Shown in pieces: positions 31,260-42,044 of a stretch of DNA of 64,000 nucleotides. The notes below the pieces were generated by a model. It was not told where the DNA came from and did no database searches. It saw nothing but the letters and a program-made list of their open reading frames with translations. This stretch comes from Adiantum capillus-veneris (lineage: Eukaryota > Streptophyta > Polypodiopsida > Polypodiales > Pteridaceae): assembly GCA_014529385.2 (NCBI GenBank), contig CM043955.1, forward strand, positions 149,621,640 to 149,685,639. The letters are read 5' to 3'. The translations under genes and the position numbers were made by a program. Each line of letters starts with the position of its first letter. Position 1 is the first letter of the stretch.

Positions 31260-32530
31260 AGAAAAATAAAGGGGAAAATAATCAAATCGATTCAAAATGC
31301 TTTGAGGTATTTATCAAAGGTTAATTACATGTTAAAGAACCCTTGATAATTATGTTAACCTCAAAAAATTAATTTTCTTAATTATTTTAGCAAAAATACT
31401 CTATTTTTGGGACAAATTAAAACGAGGAAATTAGAAAATTGATTCAAAATGCTTTGAGCTATTTATCAGAGGTTGATTACATGTTAGAAAATCGGTGATA
31501 ATTATGTTAACCTGAAATAATTAATTTTCCTAATTTTTTAGCAGAAAAATTTTGTTTTTATGACAAATTAAAAGAGGATAATTAAAAAAATGATTCAAAA
31601 TGCATTGAGTTATTTATGAGAGGTAAATTATATGTTAGAAAACCCAAGATAATTATGTTAACCTTAGATAGTTAGTTTACCTAATTATCTCATTAAAATT
31701 ACATTATTTTTAGGGAGAAATTAGCAAATTGATTCAAAATGCTTTGAATTATTTATTAAAGGTTCATTACATGCTAAAAAACCTGTGATAATTATGCTAG
31801 TCTCAGATAATTAATTTATCTAATTACTTCAGTAAAATTACTCTATTTTTAGGACAAATTAAAAGGGAGAAATTAGTAAATTGATCCAAAATGCTTTGAG
31901 TTATTTATCAAAGATTAATCACATGTAAGAAAAGCCATGATAATTATGTTAACTTTAGATAATTAACTTAAAAGAATTACTTTGTTTTTATGACAAATTA
32001 AAAGGGGAGAATTAGTAAATTGATTCAAAATACTTTGAGTTATTTATTAGACGTTAATTACAGCATACAAATTCTACGATAATTATGTTAACCTCAGATA
32101 ATTAATTTACCTAATTACTTTAGCAGAATTACTCTATTTTTGGACAAATTAAAAGGGGGAAATTAGTAAATTGATTCAATATGCTTTGAGCTATTTATCA
32201 GAGGTTGATTACATGTAAGAAAACCCTTGAAAATTATGTTAAGCTCAGATAATTATTTTACCTAATTACTTTAGCAGGATTACTATGTTTATGGGACAAA
32301 TTAAACGGGGGAAATTAGAAAAAAGATCCAAAATACATTGAGTTATTTATTAGACGTAAATTACATGTTAGGGAACCCAAGATAATTATTTTAACCTTAG
32401 ATAATTAGTTTACCTAATTATCTCAATAAAATTACATTATTTTTAGGGGAAAATAAAAGGGGAAAAGTAGTAAATTGATCCAAAAACCATTGATATAATT
32501 ATCAGAGGTAGAATACACTTTGAAGAATCT
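31260..32530 (+). repeat. Tandem array of about nine 140-152 bp units
   Basis: The marker TTGATTCAAAATGCTTTGAG (with variation) recurs near 31293, 31443, 31594, 31733, 31883, 32023, 32173, 32325 and 32476. Each unit also carries a TATTTATC-like word, a TAATTATGTTAACCT-like word and AAATTAAAAGGGGA. The units are AT-rich and diverged. The array lies between the TATA box and the first ORF of the H3-like locus. Confidence 0.85.
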
Positions 32531-33109
32531 GTGATAAATAACCCAGCCCCAGATAAATAGTTTAAATATTTATCTTCATTAAAAGTAACCAATTTTGCGT
32601 ATAAAATAGAGAAAGGAAATTAGTAAATAAATTTATCTAATTATCAAATAAATACCTGAGGTCCAAAATCACTATTGAAGGGTGGAAAAATTACCTCAAC
32701 ATAAATGGTTGGTATAACAAATTACTATCAGCAAAATTCTGCCTACACTAGACCATAAGTATAGGAGGGAAAGGTTATAAATCAAATTTACAAAAATTCC
32801 TAAAGATAGAACATATCCAATTACAATTTAGGGTGAGTAATCCATTAGCCGATAGAAATTTATAATTTATACTAAGGCTAAAATGAAATATAGACTAAAG
32901 ATAAACCTAGTTAAGGGCTTCCCAAATTAAATGGTAATTATGGAAAATTACTCATAGTATAAAAGAAGTTACAGGAGGAATATCTCATCAAATTAACTAT
33001 CAAGGATACCTACTTACTCCAAAAATCCTTATTTTTGGGTAAAAATGGAAAAAAGAAGATTATTCAATTAAACTTCTAATCGATTAAGTCTTTTTATAAG
33101 GATGTCGAC

Positions 33110-33271
33110 ATGGCTCCAAAGAGAACCAGGGAAAATCCTCTTACCGAGGAAGAGGATGTTAGCAACAAAAGAAATAAAGCCACTAATGACCATGAGGCTA
33201 GGCCTAGCCATAGGCCGACGGAGGAAAGTCTACGGGCTCCCGCCCAATAGCACATGGACGAGCAATCCCAG
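33110..33271 (+). pseudogene. Candidate first exon of the H3-like locus
   Basis: The ATG at 33110 opens 46 codons (MAPKRTRENPLTEEEDV...), basic and hydrophilic with a nuclear look. A TAG at 33248 sits where CAG would read through to a CAG/GTGGAT donor-like site at 33271/33272, in phase 0. Exon calls are inference. Confidence 0.35.
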
Positions 33272-33520
33272 GTGGATTTCTATTTTGTTCACTTAAAATC
33301 TTTTAAAGTTCATTTTTAAGTTAGCATTGCATACGTAAGGTTAGGAAGGATAAACTGGCTATAAACTAAAGGTACCTTCCACGAAACCAACGAGTAATGA
33401 TTGTAAATAGGAAAGAAATGATTGGGTTATGATTGATTGACCTAGGAAAGAAATGTTTGACCATCCTTAAAACAGCTTGTCTCAATACACCTCTGATTCC
33501 TTAGAAATATTTTGCTCCAG

Positions 33521-33786
33521 GTAATGAGTAATGATGGAGATTTCGCCATGGATGAGTCGGTTTCCTCAGCGCGTGTGGAGTCTTTACCCGGTGCTTGTTT
33601 GTGTTTATGGACATTTACTTAAGATTTCAAGTTTATCCTAGAGGAACCGCGGGGATGTATGGGCAACCGGTTGGGGTATGGGCGCCCGGACTTTGGGTGA
33701 TGGCTTTTTCCAGCCCGATTTTTATAAATAAGAAATGGGTGCCATTTTTTCACCCCTGTATAGGTGGTCTTGAGACAAGCCAGTAG
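33521..33786 (+). pseudogene. Candidate second exon of the H3-like locus
   Basis: An acceptor-like TTTTGCTCCAG ends at 33520. The phase-0 frame then reads VMSNDGDFAMDESVSSARVE. A frameshift near 33600 leads into an open frame to 33786 with PRGTAGMYGQPVGVWAPG. No family recognised. Confidence 0.3.
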
Positions 33787-34289
33787 TGGTCAAAGATACT
33801 TCAGAATGACAGTACCTTGTCTTAAGTGCTGAAAGAATGTCTTCAATATTGTTTTCAAAGGTTGTCTTGATGAAATTCAGTTTTGTGAAAGTTAAAAGGA
33901 ATCATTGTTTTAATTGTGAAAAGAATGTGTAGTAATTAAACAACACTGAAATCATGTGAGTGTGGGGCGGTAAGTGGAGATTGACTAAGGTTGTCAATCA
34001 TGGAGGGGTGGACCTGATTAGTCAGGTAACTATCCATTCCCGCACACTACAACGTTTAGAAACTTCTTCAATTGGAAGAGGAATCCACCAATGGCTGTGC
34101 CCTCACATATGTTAGGGGGAAAAAAGCACTGGCTAAGGAAACCATAATCTAAATGACGAAGTTATAGGGCCGGAATAAATTCTTTTTTATTTAGTCCCGT
34201 TTCCACTACGAGACAGAACTAGGTCTCTTTCTAGGGCTATAAACCTAAACCATTGTCAATGGTAAGGGTGAATTCCCTGGAATTTTTTC

Positions 34290-34977
34290 TTGTTTAAGGA
34301 CTCTGACTTTAGTAGGCCTAGAGACCTGTCAATGGTCCCATCCCATTTTTTATGTCGGCGGTGTGAGGACCTTACAAGTAGTATAAGAGCATGGTTTAAT
34401 AAGGTCCTGACCTTAGGAGGGAGAAAGTTGAAAAAAATAGGCACAAGTTATATTGCATTTTTAATTATGGCATATTGTGAAATGAGAATTTTCCTATCAA
34501 TACAGGAAAATATCCGCCAAGCTTACCGAAAGTTTGTGATTTTCAACAACATGTTCGAGGCTGCTTGCACATCCAATAACTTTGTACTTCGCAAGAGCAT
34601 CATGCAATTATTAGATATAATGTTTTCCCCTCCCCCTACATGGGAAATCAGCTGGTCAGAGTTTGGCGGAATTTTCCTGATTGATGCGGGACAGGTAGAA
34701 TGGTTGGCACTCAATCTGAAAAGACTCAAGTGGGCAGAAACACTTCGGACCATCGAAGTTTTCTTTTTCAGTGGGACTGAAGATCCAGATCATACCATTA
34801 TTATAGATGGCTGAGAAGTGTCACAAAATCAGTGGGTATATGATCAGGTAGCCAAAGTAATATACCCAGGTAGGATCAGGCCCATGAGGGTAGGCCCAAA
34901 ATTTAGGGGACCAAAAGATGTCATATTTTTTGATCCCCTGTCAGACCCACCAGTGGTGAAGAGGATGTTGATTTAGA
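34290..34977 (+). pseudogene. Unknown ORF upstream of the H3-like domain
   Basis: 174 open codons to a TGA at 34812, then 53 more in the same frame to 34977. From 34503 (after an acceptor-like CTATCAATACAG) it reads ENIRQAYRKFVIFNNMFEAA and continues as a compact-looking alpha/beta sequence with many aromatic residues. I recognise no family. It precedes the H3-like exon by about 180 nt of intron-like DNA ending in TATTTGTAG. Confidence 0.4.
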
Positions 34978-35155
34978 GAATTACACATTGTATATAGCAT
35001 GAGTCCATCTTGTATATAGTATGAGTCCATCTTGTACATAGTGTGAGTCAGTGTTGTATTAACCTTTGTATATACCATGGTTTTATGACATACTTGTGCA
35101 ACAAATGACATTCGCTAATAATGACATGTCATTTTTTGTTATGCTATTTGTAGAG

Positions 35156-36100
35156 ATGCCTCGTGCAAAGGCCAGGCCTAGAAGGGCAACAGGTGACTCT
35201 TTGCATGCTCAAGCAAGAAGACACTGATACAAGGCGCACAGAGTTGTCCTGAAAGAGCTGCGAAGGATCGGACGACACATGCAACCAGCCATTCCACGTC
35301 TTCCTTTCTAGCCAGTAGTGGGAGATATTTGTGAGCATTGGAGAGTGGGCACGCGATGGGCCAGCAGTGCACTTCTCTACCTGCAAGAAATTGCAGAAGA
35401 CTACCTCGTTGAATTCTTCAGTGATGGATATATCATGGCTGCCTATGCACACCGTGTTACTATCATGCCATTGGAGTTTGACACTCTTTGGAGGCTACAC
35501 TTCCGCTACAATGGGTTGCTTCAGCCAGTACCTATCCGGGATAGTAGAACCATGGATATTCTTAACATCCCCCCTCTCCATCCTCGTGCACGATAGACAG
35601 AGCCTTCTAGGGCTCAAAACACCAGAAGGACATGATCATTGGTCGAGAGAAACGACATAGATGGTCAGGTTGAGCTAGCTGTAGAGGGGCATGAGCAGGC
35701 CAGGGTGGACCCTGAGGCAGTCATGGAAGAAACAAAGATAGCTATGGAGGAGCACGAACCTGTTAGGGAGGAACCAGTAAGAAAGAAAAATGAGCAAGGC
35801 ATGGAGGATTCGGAACCAGTTTTGGGCGAGAATGAGCTAGTTGGGGAGGAGCCTGTGCCAAGGGAGGAAAATGTGCCTTCCAGGGAGGAGAATGAGCTAT
35901 CCATGGAGAGAATTGAGCCCTCCATGGAGGAGAATGATCCTTCCAGGGAGGACCCTGAGCTTGTACCGGAAGAGATGGATAAAGCTCAAGAAAGGCAAGG
36001 AGAAGCCTCTGCTTCACGAGGGCCATCCAAAGACAATCCTTTACCAGAGGACTGGAGTATTTTAGAGAAAATCAAAACTAAGAGGAATTGCAAGTTTTGA
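35156..36100 (+). pseudogene. Histone H3/CENH3-like domain with an acidic repeat tail
   Basis: One frame of 314 codons with four stops (TGA 35225, TAG 35309, TAG 35594, TGA 35633), all explicable as CGA-to-TGA or CAG-to-TAG. The N-terminus is short and basic (MPRAKARPRRATGDS), like an H3 tail. The fold aligns with H3 without gaps: LPF at residues 49-51, WASSALLYLQE, AEDYLVEFFSD from residue 80, and RVTIMP at residues 100-105. The Trp before alpha-2 and the AEDYLV-FSD motif resemble plant CENH3, while loop 1 has canonical H3 length. After residue about 146 a Glu-rich tail of 10-14 residue repeats (EEHEPV, REENELS, MEENDPS) runs to the stop. A tail of this kind is not known to me in H3 proteins. 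The family assignment is from memory of H3 sequences. Confidence 0.75.
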
Positions 36101-36228
36101 TCAACTCAGGGCCTCTACATGCACAGATACTGCTACCTGGAAGGTCAGAGGAATCTTGCATTTTCAACCTCGATCAACAAAACTTCCTGTACATGCGTAG
36201 TTTCTCCAACTCCAACGCAACGGATGCG

Positions 36229-36633
36229 GTCGTCAACATTGCTATGTGGTAATTCTCAAGCTCTTTATAAGTCACGTTTGGTTCATTAAATGGCTCACTT
36301 CCGCTAAGACATGGGTCAATACCAAGCGAGTGAGTGGCTTATGGAATTGGATAGCTAGACCACTCGCTCGGTATTGACCCGTGTCTTTGTGGCAGTCATC
36401 AACATTGCTATGTCTTACATCTCAAGCTTTTATTTATAAGTCATGCTTGGTTCATTAGATGGCTCACTACCGCTAAGACATGGGTCAATACCAAGCAAGT
36501 CAGTGATTTATGGAATTTGATAGGTACACAACTCGCTGGGTATTGACCCATGTCTTTGCGGTAGTTGTCAACATTGCTATGTGGTACGTCTCAAGCTCTT
36601 TATGAGTCAAGCTTGATTCATTAGATGGCTCAT
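36229..36633. repeat. Tandem 166-169 bp repeat with internal inverted arms
   Basis: Units start near 36229, 36395 and 36564 (third partial). Units 1 and 2 each contain an inverted repeat, AAGACATGGGTCAATACCAA against TTGGTATTGACCCATGTCTT-like, separated by about 50 nt, able to form a long hairpin. It lies between the H3-like locus and the C-family LTR. Confidence 0.8.
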
Positions 36634-37514
36634 TGTTTGGTGGATACAGGAGGATACACACCAAACCCTATAAACACTCACTCAATTTTTTGAAAGAAGC
36701 CGTGTAATTCAGCTTATGATGATTTATAATTGTAATGTAATTTGACTTACCCTCTCAACCTCTCTTAGTCTACACCCTTGTAAGTGGCTGAATGGTCGTG
36801 GGAAAGCTCCCTTAACCTTTAAGTCAAAACCCTTAGTTTGGACTAAAGAGATATGATTGGCTTGGAGGATTTTGAAAACATTCACTGTGAGAGCTTCTTG
36901 CTGCTACAAATTGTAATCCTCTTTTCTCCTGGACTTGTAATCAGAATTCATTTCCAAATAGCACACTGTGTTCCTTGTCTCTTGCTCTACAATCTAAGCA
37001 TAACCATTTTCAATTTTGATGTGGTTTGCGACGCTTTTCTTGTGAGCTAAATGCATTGATTTGAAGGTTAAAATGACTATTTTTTTATGTTTTGACCATG
37101 GATAAATGTTTCTATGCTTAAGGGGGACCTTTTCGAGTACTTCTGTTTCAGTGTTTTGCACATTTTTGTGATGGATTTTGATTTATATACCTTCCCAGAT
37201 GGTGACAGAACTTAGTAGGATTGTGCTCCTAGGTGTTGTGATACCTCTCCTTAAGTTTTGTTGCATTCCAAATTGGTTTGGATGCTGAAAAGGCGTGATG
37301 ACCTAGAGCGGTGAGATTGGACGCATAGTGATTTTTTGACTAGGAAGTGGTTGATTTGCTTTTGTCGTAGAATGAGTAGCCCACTGAGTTCACATTGGTG
37401 AGATTCACACTCTCATTAAGTCTTCGTGCCCCATCCTGAGTCGTTTCCTGTCATATTGACATTATGTTAGTACAAAAGAGCTATGCTACACCGTCTCTCG
37501 GCAACCCGCTAACA
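36634..37514 (+). repeat. Family C LTR, plus copy
   Basis: 881 bp from TGTTTGGTGG to CGCTAACA. It aligns along its whole length with the reverse complement of 47485-48366. A degenerate leader-palindrome word is present near 37170-37193. Confidence 0.88.
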
Positions 37515-37537
37515 TTGGCGCGCGTCGCTGTCAGGGA
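37515..37537 (+). other. Primer binding site, plus copy of C
   Basis: It starts TTGGCGCGCG directly after the LTR and ends CAGGGA. Compared with the minus copy (TTGGCGCTGTTGCCAGGGA) it carries a small insertion, so it is probably dead. The minus copy resembles the tRNA-Asp complement with two differences. Confidence 0.65.
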
Positions 37538-38064
37538 AACCGATCCTTAGGTGGTGAGTGACTCAGTGTACAAAAAATCTCCCTTCAAAGCTTTTGACAC
37601 CCATTCCGCTTACACATAGACAGTGAAGCAGATAGACATAGGTTTAGTGCTTGGTAGAGACTAGAGTCTGAGACTAGCCAGTGCTACTCCTTAAGAGCAA
37701 AGAAAGTTGTGAGTGAAGTAAAAGATAGTATTTTGTTCTTTGATTTTTCCGTGCTTGGAAAGGACTGCTCCACGACACACTTCATTGTCATTTTTGTACT
37801 GTTAAGTTCATTTATGTTTGCAGATTTATTTCATTTTTGTAGGAGTAGGTTAGGAAACAAATTACACCATCATTTGGGGCCAAAAGGATCGAGGAAAAAA
37901 CTGTCAAAAACCTTATTTTGGTGTTGAAGACCATTACTCTAAAAAGTTGAAGAATTGATGGTCAGAGCTTCAAAATTGAACCAAACCCAGCAAAACCTTC
38001 AAAAAGGGGATAAAATCACTTGCTAAAAACAAACTGTGCAGAAAATTTCCAATTTGCCTGTCAA

Positions 38065-39203
38065 ACATGGATCACAATCCATGTACCTTTTTGGCAAAAT
38101 GTGCTAAAATTGTCTCCCTTGCTTAGAACAGGCTCTCAGGCATCAGAACCTTGAGTTTGGTAAAAAATAGAGTGCTAAAAGATCACTAAAATCAAGAAAT
38201 TGGGTCAGCAGAGCAAAACCTTGGGAATTGAGGAAAATAGGAGAAAACTAAACTTTTACTTGTCCAAATTCAAAAAGGGAAGAGAATTGGGATCAACTAG
38301 AAGCATGAACCAATAGAACCAAAAATCATGACCAAATGCTTCTCAACATGGATCATGATCCATGTTCCAGGTAGACATTTGACAGTAAGATTTGACCAGT
38401 GCACTCCTGATTACTAGGGGGACAACTTTTCCAAAAGGAGCCATAGACAAAAAATGTAAAAACTTGATCAAAATACCAAAAATGGAGCTGTTTGCAAAAA
38501 ACCACAAAACAAACACAGAATCTTGCTTCTAACTTGGAAAAAACTGATCAAATCCAAAAAGATTTGGGGAATAGCATCACCAGACCTTGTGTCACCAACT
38601 CACAAAGTATCATTCCAAAATCCTAGCAAACATGGATCGCGATCCATGTACCTTTTTGGAAATTTGACTTGATAATGGGCAAGTAGAAAAGTGATAACAA
38701 TTGAAGCACTTTCTCCCAAGGGACCCTTATCAGAAAAGTTCAAAAAGAGGGCAAAAGGGGACAAAAATCAGATCAAGGGGGAAACCACTGAAACAAACCC
38801 TAAAAATGACTTTTGGCTGACCTAAAAAACTCCAAAACATTCAAAAACCATATAGCTAGCATCAATAGGCCAAGGAGTAGCTGTGGGTCAAGTTTCAGTG
38901 CATACTGACACTAAGGAACATGGATCACGATCCATGTTCCTCTGACACATTTTGATACCACACTGGCACCATAGCTAGAGGGCATCACAAAGATTCTAGT
39001 GGTCCTTTCAAAATTGAATTTGGATGCAAAAAACCCAAAAGCCCAAAACTAGCAGGAGCTCTCACAAAGTGACAGAATTGATCTAGCTTCCAATCCAGAG
39101 GTTCATTTCTAAAAAATTTGATACCATAAGACCTCCTAATCATGCTAAACTTGATGGTATCAACAAAAGTTCATTTGGCTTCCCAACATGGATCAATCCA
39201 TGT
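38065..39203 (+). repeat. Five leader palindromes, plus copy of C
   Basis: Sites at 38065, 38346, 38630, 38918 and 39186 around core ACATGGATCGCGATCCATGT. Only 38630 is perfect; 38065 (TCACAA), 38346 (TCATGA) and 38918 (TCACGA) have lost central CGs by C-to-T or G-to-A changes, and 39186 has a 2-bp deletion. Spacings are 281, 284, 288 and 268 bp. The intervening sequence is a diverged repeat of about 284 bp. Confidence 0.92.
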
Positions 39204-39514
39204 ACCTCTGAGTCATAACAGAAGCAGAATTTCACCACACAAAGAGCTAGTTCACAGTATCCTAGTGGATCTTTCAAAATTGAAATTGGACCTCAATTAT
39301 TGATGTTGTGTGAGTAATTGTGTGCTACTGAAAAACCTAGCTAAATTTTGTCGATTAAAAGCAATAACTAACAAGAATGGCTTGCTCACAGCTATCAAGC
39401 AATTTTTTGACAAGTTGTAGGTACTAGAGGATACTACCCAGCAAGCAAGATCAAACGGGGGATTCAAACTATCTAATGAAGTAACACGGTTTGGATTTTT
39501 CATACCAATTCTTC

Positions 39515-41424
39515 ATGAATTTGCGATCAAGAAGATTGTACCAGAATAGGAATCCCGGTATCTTTGACCAAGGGAGCAATCACTCAACGGAAGAAAGCGT
39601 GAACCAGAGACCACTGTCGCCTTAGAACCCATTTTAGAGGAGATCTTCTCTGACACTTTGTCAGATAGATCATCCAACCTCATGACGAAGGATTCTAACA
39701 AGTCGAACCCTAAGGGAACAGCTTCGATGGGGGAAAGTCATTCTCAGCCTGCATCCGATGTAAAATTGTTGTATTTGAACTTTCAATTTGAAAATGTGCT
39801 TAAGGCCAAAATCTATAAGGATGGAATGGACCGCTATTGAGTTCAGAGACCTTGTAGATGTTGATTATGATGGGGATAGATATTTCGACCAAGAGGGAAT
39901 GATGTACCTAGTGGTTCATAACCCTTTTATTGTGGATAAATGGGGGATGACTGGCACCAAGGACAAGGTAGATAACAAGATGACCGATGAGCCACCCAAA
40001 ATGGAGAAACAAAACGTGGTGCTCATACGCACCAATGAGACAGATCACCTTCATACAGACAACACGTATGTGGGGCTATATAGGTTTAATAATGGAGAAC
40101 AAACACTCTATTACAGATGTGACGAACCCCTGCATCAAGGAATTGATTGATCGTAAAAACCTATATGTTTTCATGTACACGGAGGGGAGAGGTACTCAGG
40201 TGGTCATAATAGATAAGTATGACCGAAAGTACTCTCCAATGGATTGTAAGGAATTAGAGATATATACATATTTTGGGGGACCACTTCACCAATACTATGG
40301 AAATTCGAAAAGGTAAAAACCACGACTACTCACACAAGACCTGAGACTGTACATGTGAGCCCAGTGAGAACCAGGGTGGAGGAGTCTTTTAGACGTGAAT
40401 GAGTCCCAAACACAGGGCCTTTAGGATCAATGGTGTCTAGGGCTTCCATGAATACACATAGGGGCAGTACTATTCCTGATGTCACTTACACCACTAGAAT
40501 CCCTCCGACTATTATGTGAGATCGACTTGACAAATGTACAGTGGATAGGATACCACTGGCAGTACCAAGAGGAGATTATGAACCTAGAGAAACCACACCA
40601 GGAGGACCAGGTGTTGTTAGATTGGTTGCAGAGGCCATACGTATGGGACCATCTCAGGTGGCAAAATGCGTACCCAAAAGTATAATGGATCAGGAGATCC
40701 GTATGCCCATGTTTTGATCTTCAAACAAGTGTTGAGAGCGAAATAGGTAACTGATTTCCATACTCAATATGAAGGTTTTGGGTTGACATTGGAAGGGACT
40801 CCTTTGACTTGGTTCCAGCCATTAAACAGCTTGAATTTCCCAAGTATTGAGCAACTTCTTTGAGAGTTCGTAGAGGAATTCTCAAAGAGGGGGATCAAGC
40901 ATAACACTATCTCCCAGATCTATGCATTTAGGCAAAACGAGAAAGAGAAAGTGAAGAAAGTATAAATTCATTTCAAGCAATATATAGAAAGATTCCCTGC
41001 TCGAGAACTACCTCAGGATGAAAGATTGTCAGTCCTTTTCATAGAAGGATTGCAAAATGACACGCTCAAAAAGGACTTGCACTTGAAGGCATGTGTAATT
41101 TTTGAGCAAGTCATGAAAGAGTCATTGTATTTGGTAGATAATTGCAAGGCATATGGGGAGGTGACTGAAAACACAGATCAGGGAACGAGTAGCACCTCTT
41201 CAACCACTAGGGAATCCATGACAAAATTGGGCAGGCAAAACCCAACTGTGCCGGACATTGATCAAATGATCAAGGAAGTGATTAGGAGGATAAACCAAGG
41301 AAACAGGACGAACCCAAACACACAACAACCGCACATCCAAAAATGTGATACTTGTGGAGGAGATCATCCAACACAGTGGTGCAACCTTCAACAAAGGCTA
41401 GCAGTAAACGCACAGCAAAATTGA
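39515..41424 (+). pseudogene. Gag, plus copy of C
   Basis: The start MNLRSRRLYQNRN matches the A gag start. Pieces then follow in shifting frames: the N-terminal domain (AKIYKDGMDRY, DVDYDGDRYFDQEG, YVGLYRFNNGEQTLYYRC, TYFGGPLHQYY), the capsid (LEGTPLTWFQPLN, KRGIKHNTISQIYAF, SVLFIEGLQNDTLKKDL), then IDQMIKEVIRRINQGN and CDTCGGDHPTQWC. Several stops and at least three frameshifts disable it. Confidence 0.85.
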
Positions 41425-42037
41425 AATGTAGAGCTACAGAACAAAAGTGGACAAACCATGAAACTCACAAATGTTTCTATGATCATAACTATGTTAGAGA
41501 GAGACAATATGTACCACATGGAGGGCAACAATTTCCACCCCCTCCAAGGTACCAAGTAGGGCCAAATAACGCAATTCTAGGGCAGGAAAAAACTCAACCT
41601 ATGTTGGGACATCAACCTCCCTTACCCCAGGAAACTAGGGCTATGGTAAGGATTTCTCAACCCATAGAACCACCTTCTGATCAGGAGTATGGTCCAAGTA
41701 GTCTCATATTGGGAAGATTCAGACAATACTTACAAGAGGGGATTTAATGGGAATGCATATGCTCTAGAGGGACACAATCCATGGATAATTCTTGAAGAGA
41801 TTCCCGAGCCCTCATACATAGCACAGCCAACTAAAAACCATTACTTGGTCGATGAAAATATGCTTATGTTCATGGAAAATTAGGGCTACAAACCTAGGGG
41901 GTGGCCTCCTAGAGCAGGACAATTGATGGGGGCTCCACAAGCTTCTCCACCACTTGTAGGACCATGCTATGAATGTGGCGGTGTTTGTCCAAACAAAGGA
42001 GAACGGGTAAAACTTTTTGGGTTCTGTGATGGATGTA
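41425..42037 (+). pseudogene. Gag C-terminal segment, plus copy of C
   Basis: Continues with TEQKWTNHETHKCFYDHNY, a proline-rich run, YLVDENMLMFMEN and a Cys cluster CYECGG...CDGC (with a lost piece relative to the minus copy). It stops at the junction with minus-strand DNA. Confidence 0.7.
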
Positions 42038-42044
42038 CCACTGA
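42038..42044. other. Left inversion breakpoint
   Basis: Up to about 42037 the plus strand reads gag CCHC sequence. From 42044 (ATGGTTACC) it matches the reverse complement of the protease-upstream linker seen again at 58822. Confidence 0.65.

Larger units (their letters stand above)
36634..42043 (+). mobile_element. Family C gypsy element, plus-strand 5' arm
   Basis: LTR, primer site, palindrome-rich leader and gag run in order on the plus strand and stop within the CCHC region, where sequence switches to a minus-strand copy of the same family. The matching pol half appears on the plus strand from 59747. It is older than A: the two C LTRs are only about 80-85% identical by eye. Confidence 0.85.

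Noticed and set aside
35665..36026. Antisense ORFs across the acidic tail
   Set aside because: Shadows created by the repeat composition of the sense strand.
39297..39701. Minus-strand ORFs at the start of plus C gag
   Set aside because: Antisense shadows of the gag start, which aligns with the A gag N-terminus on the plus strand.
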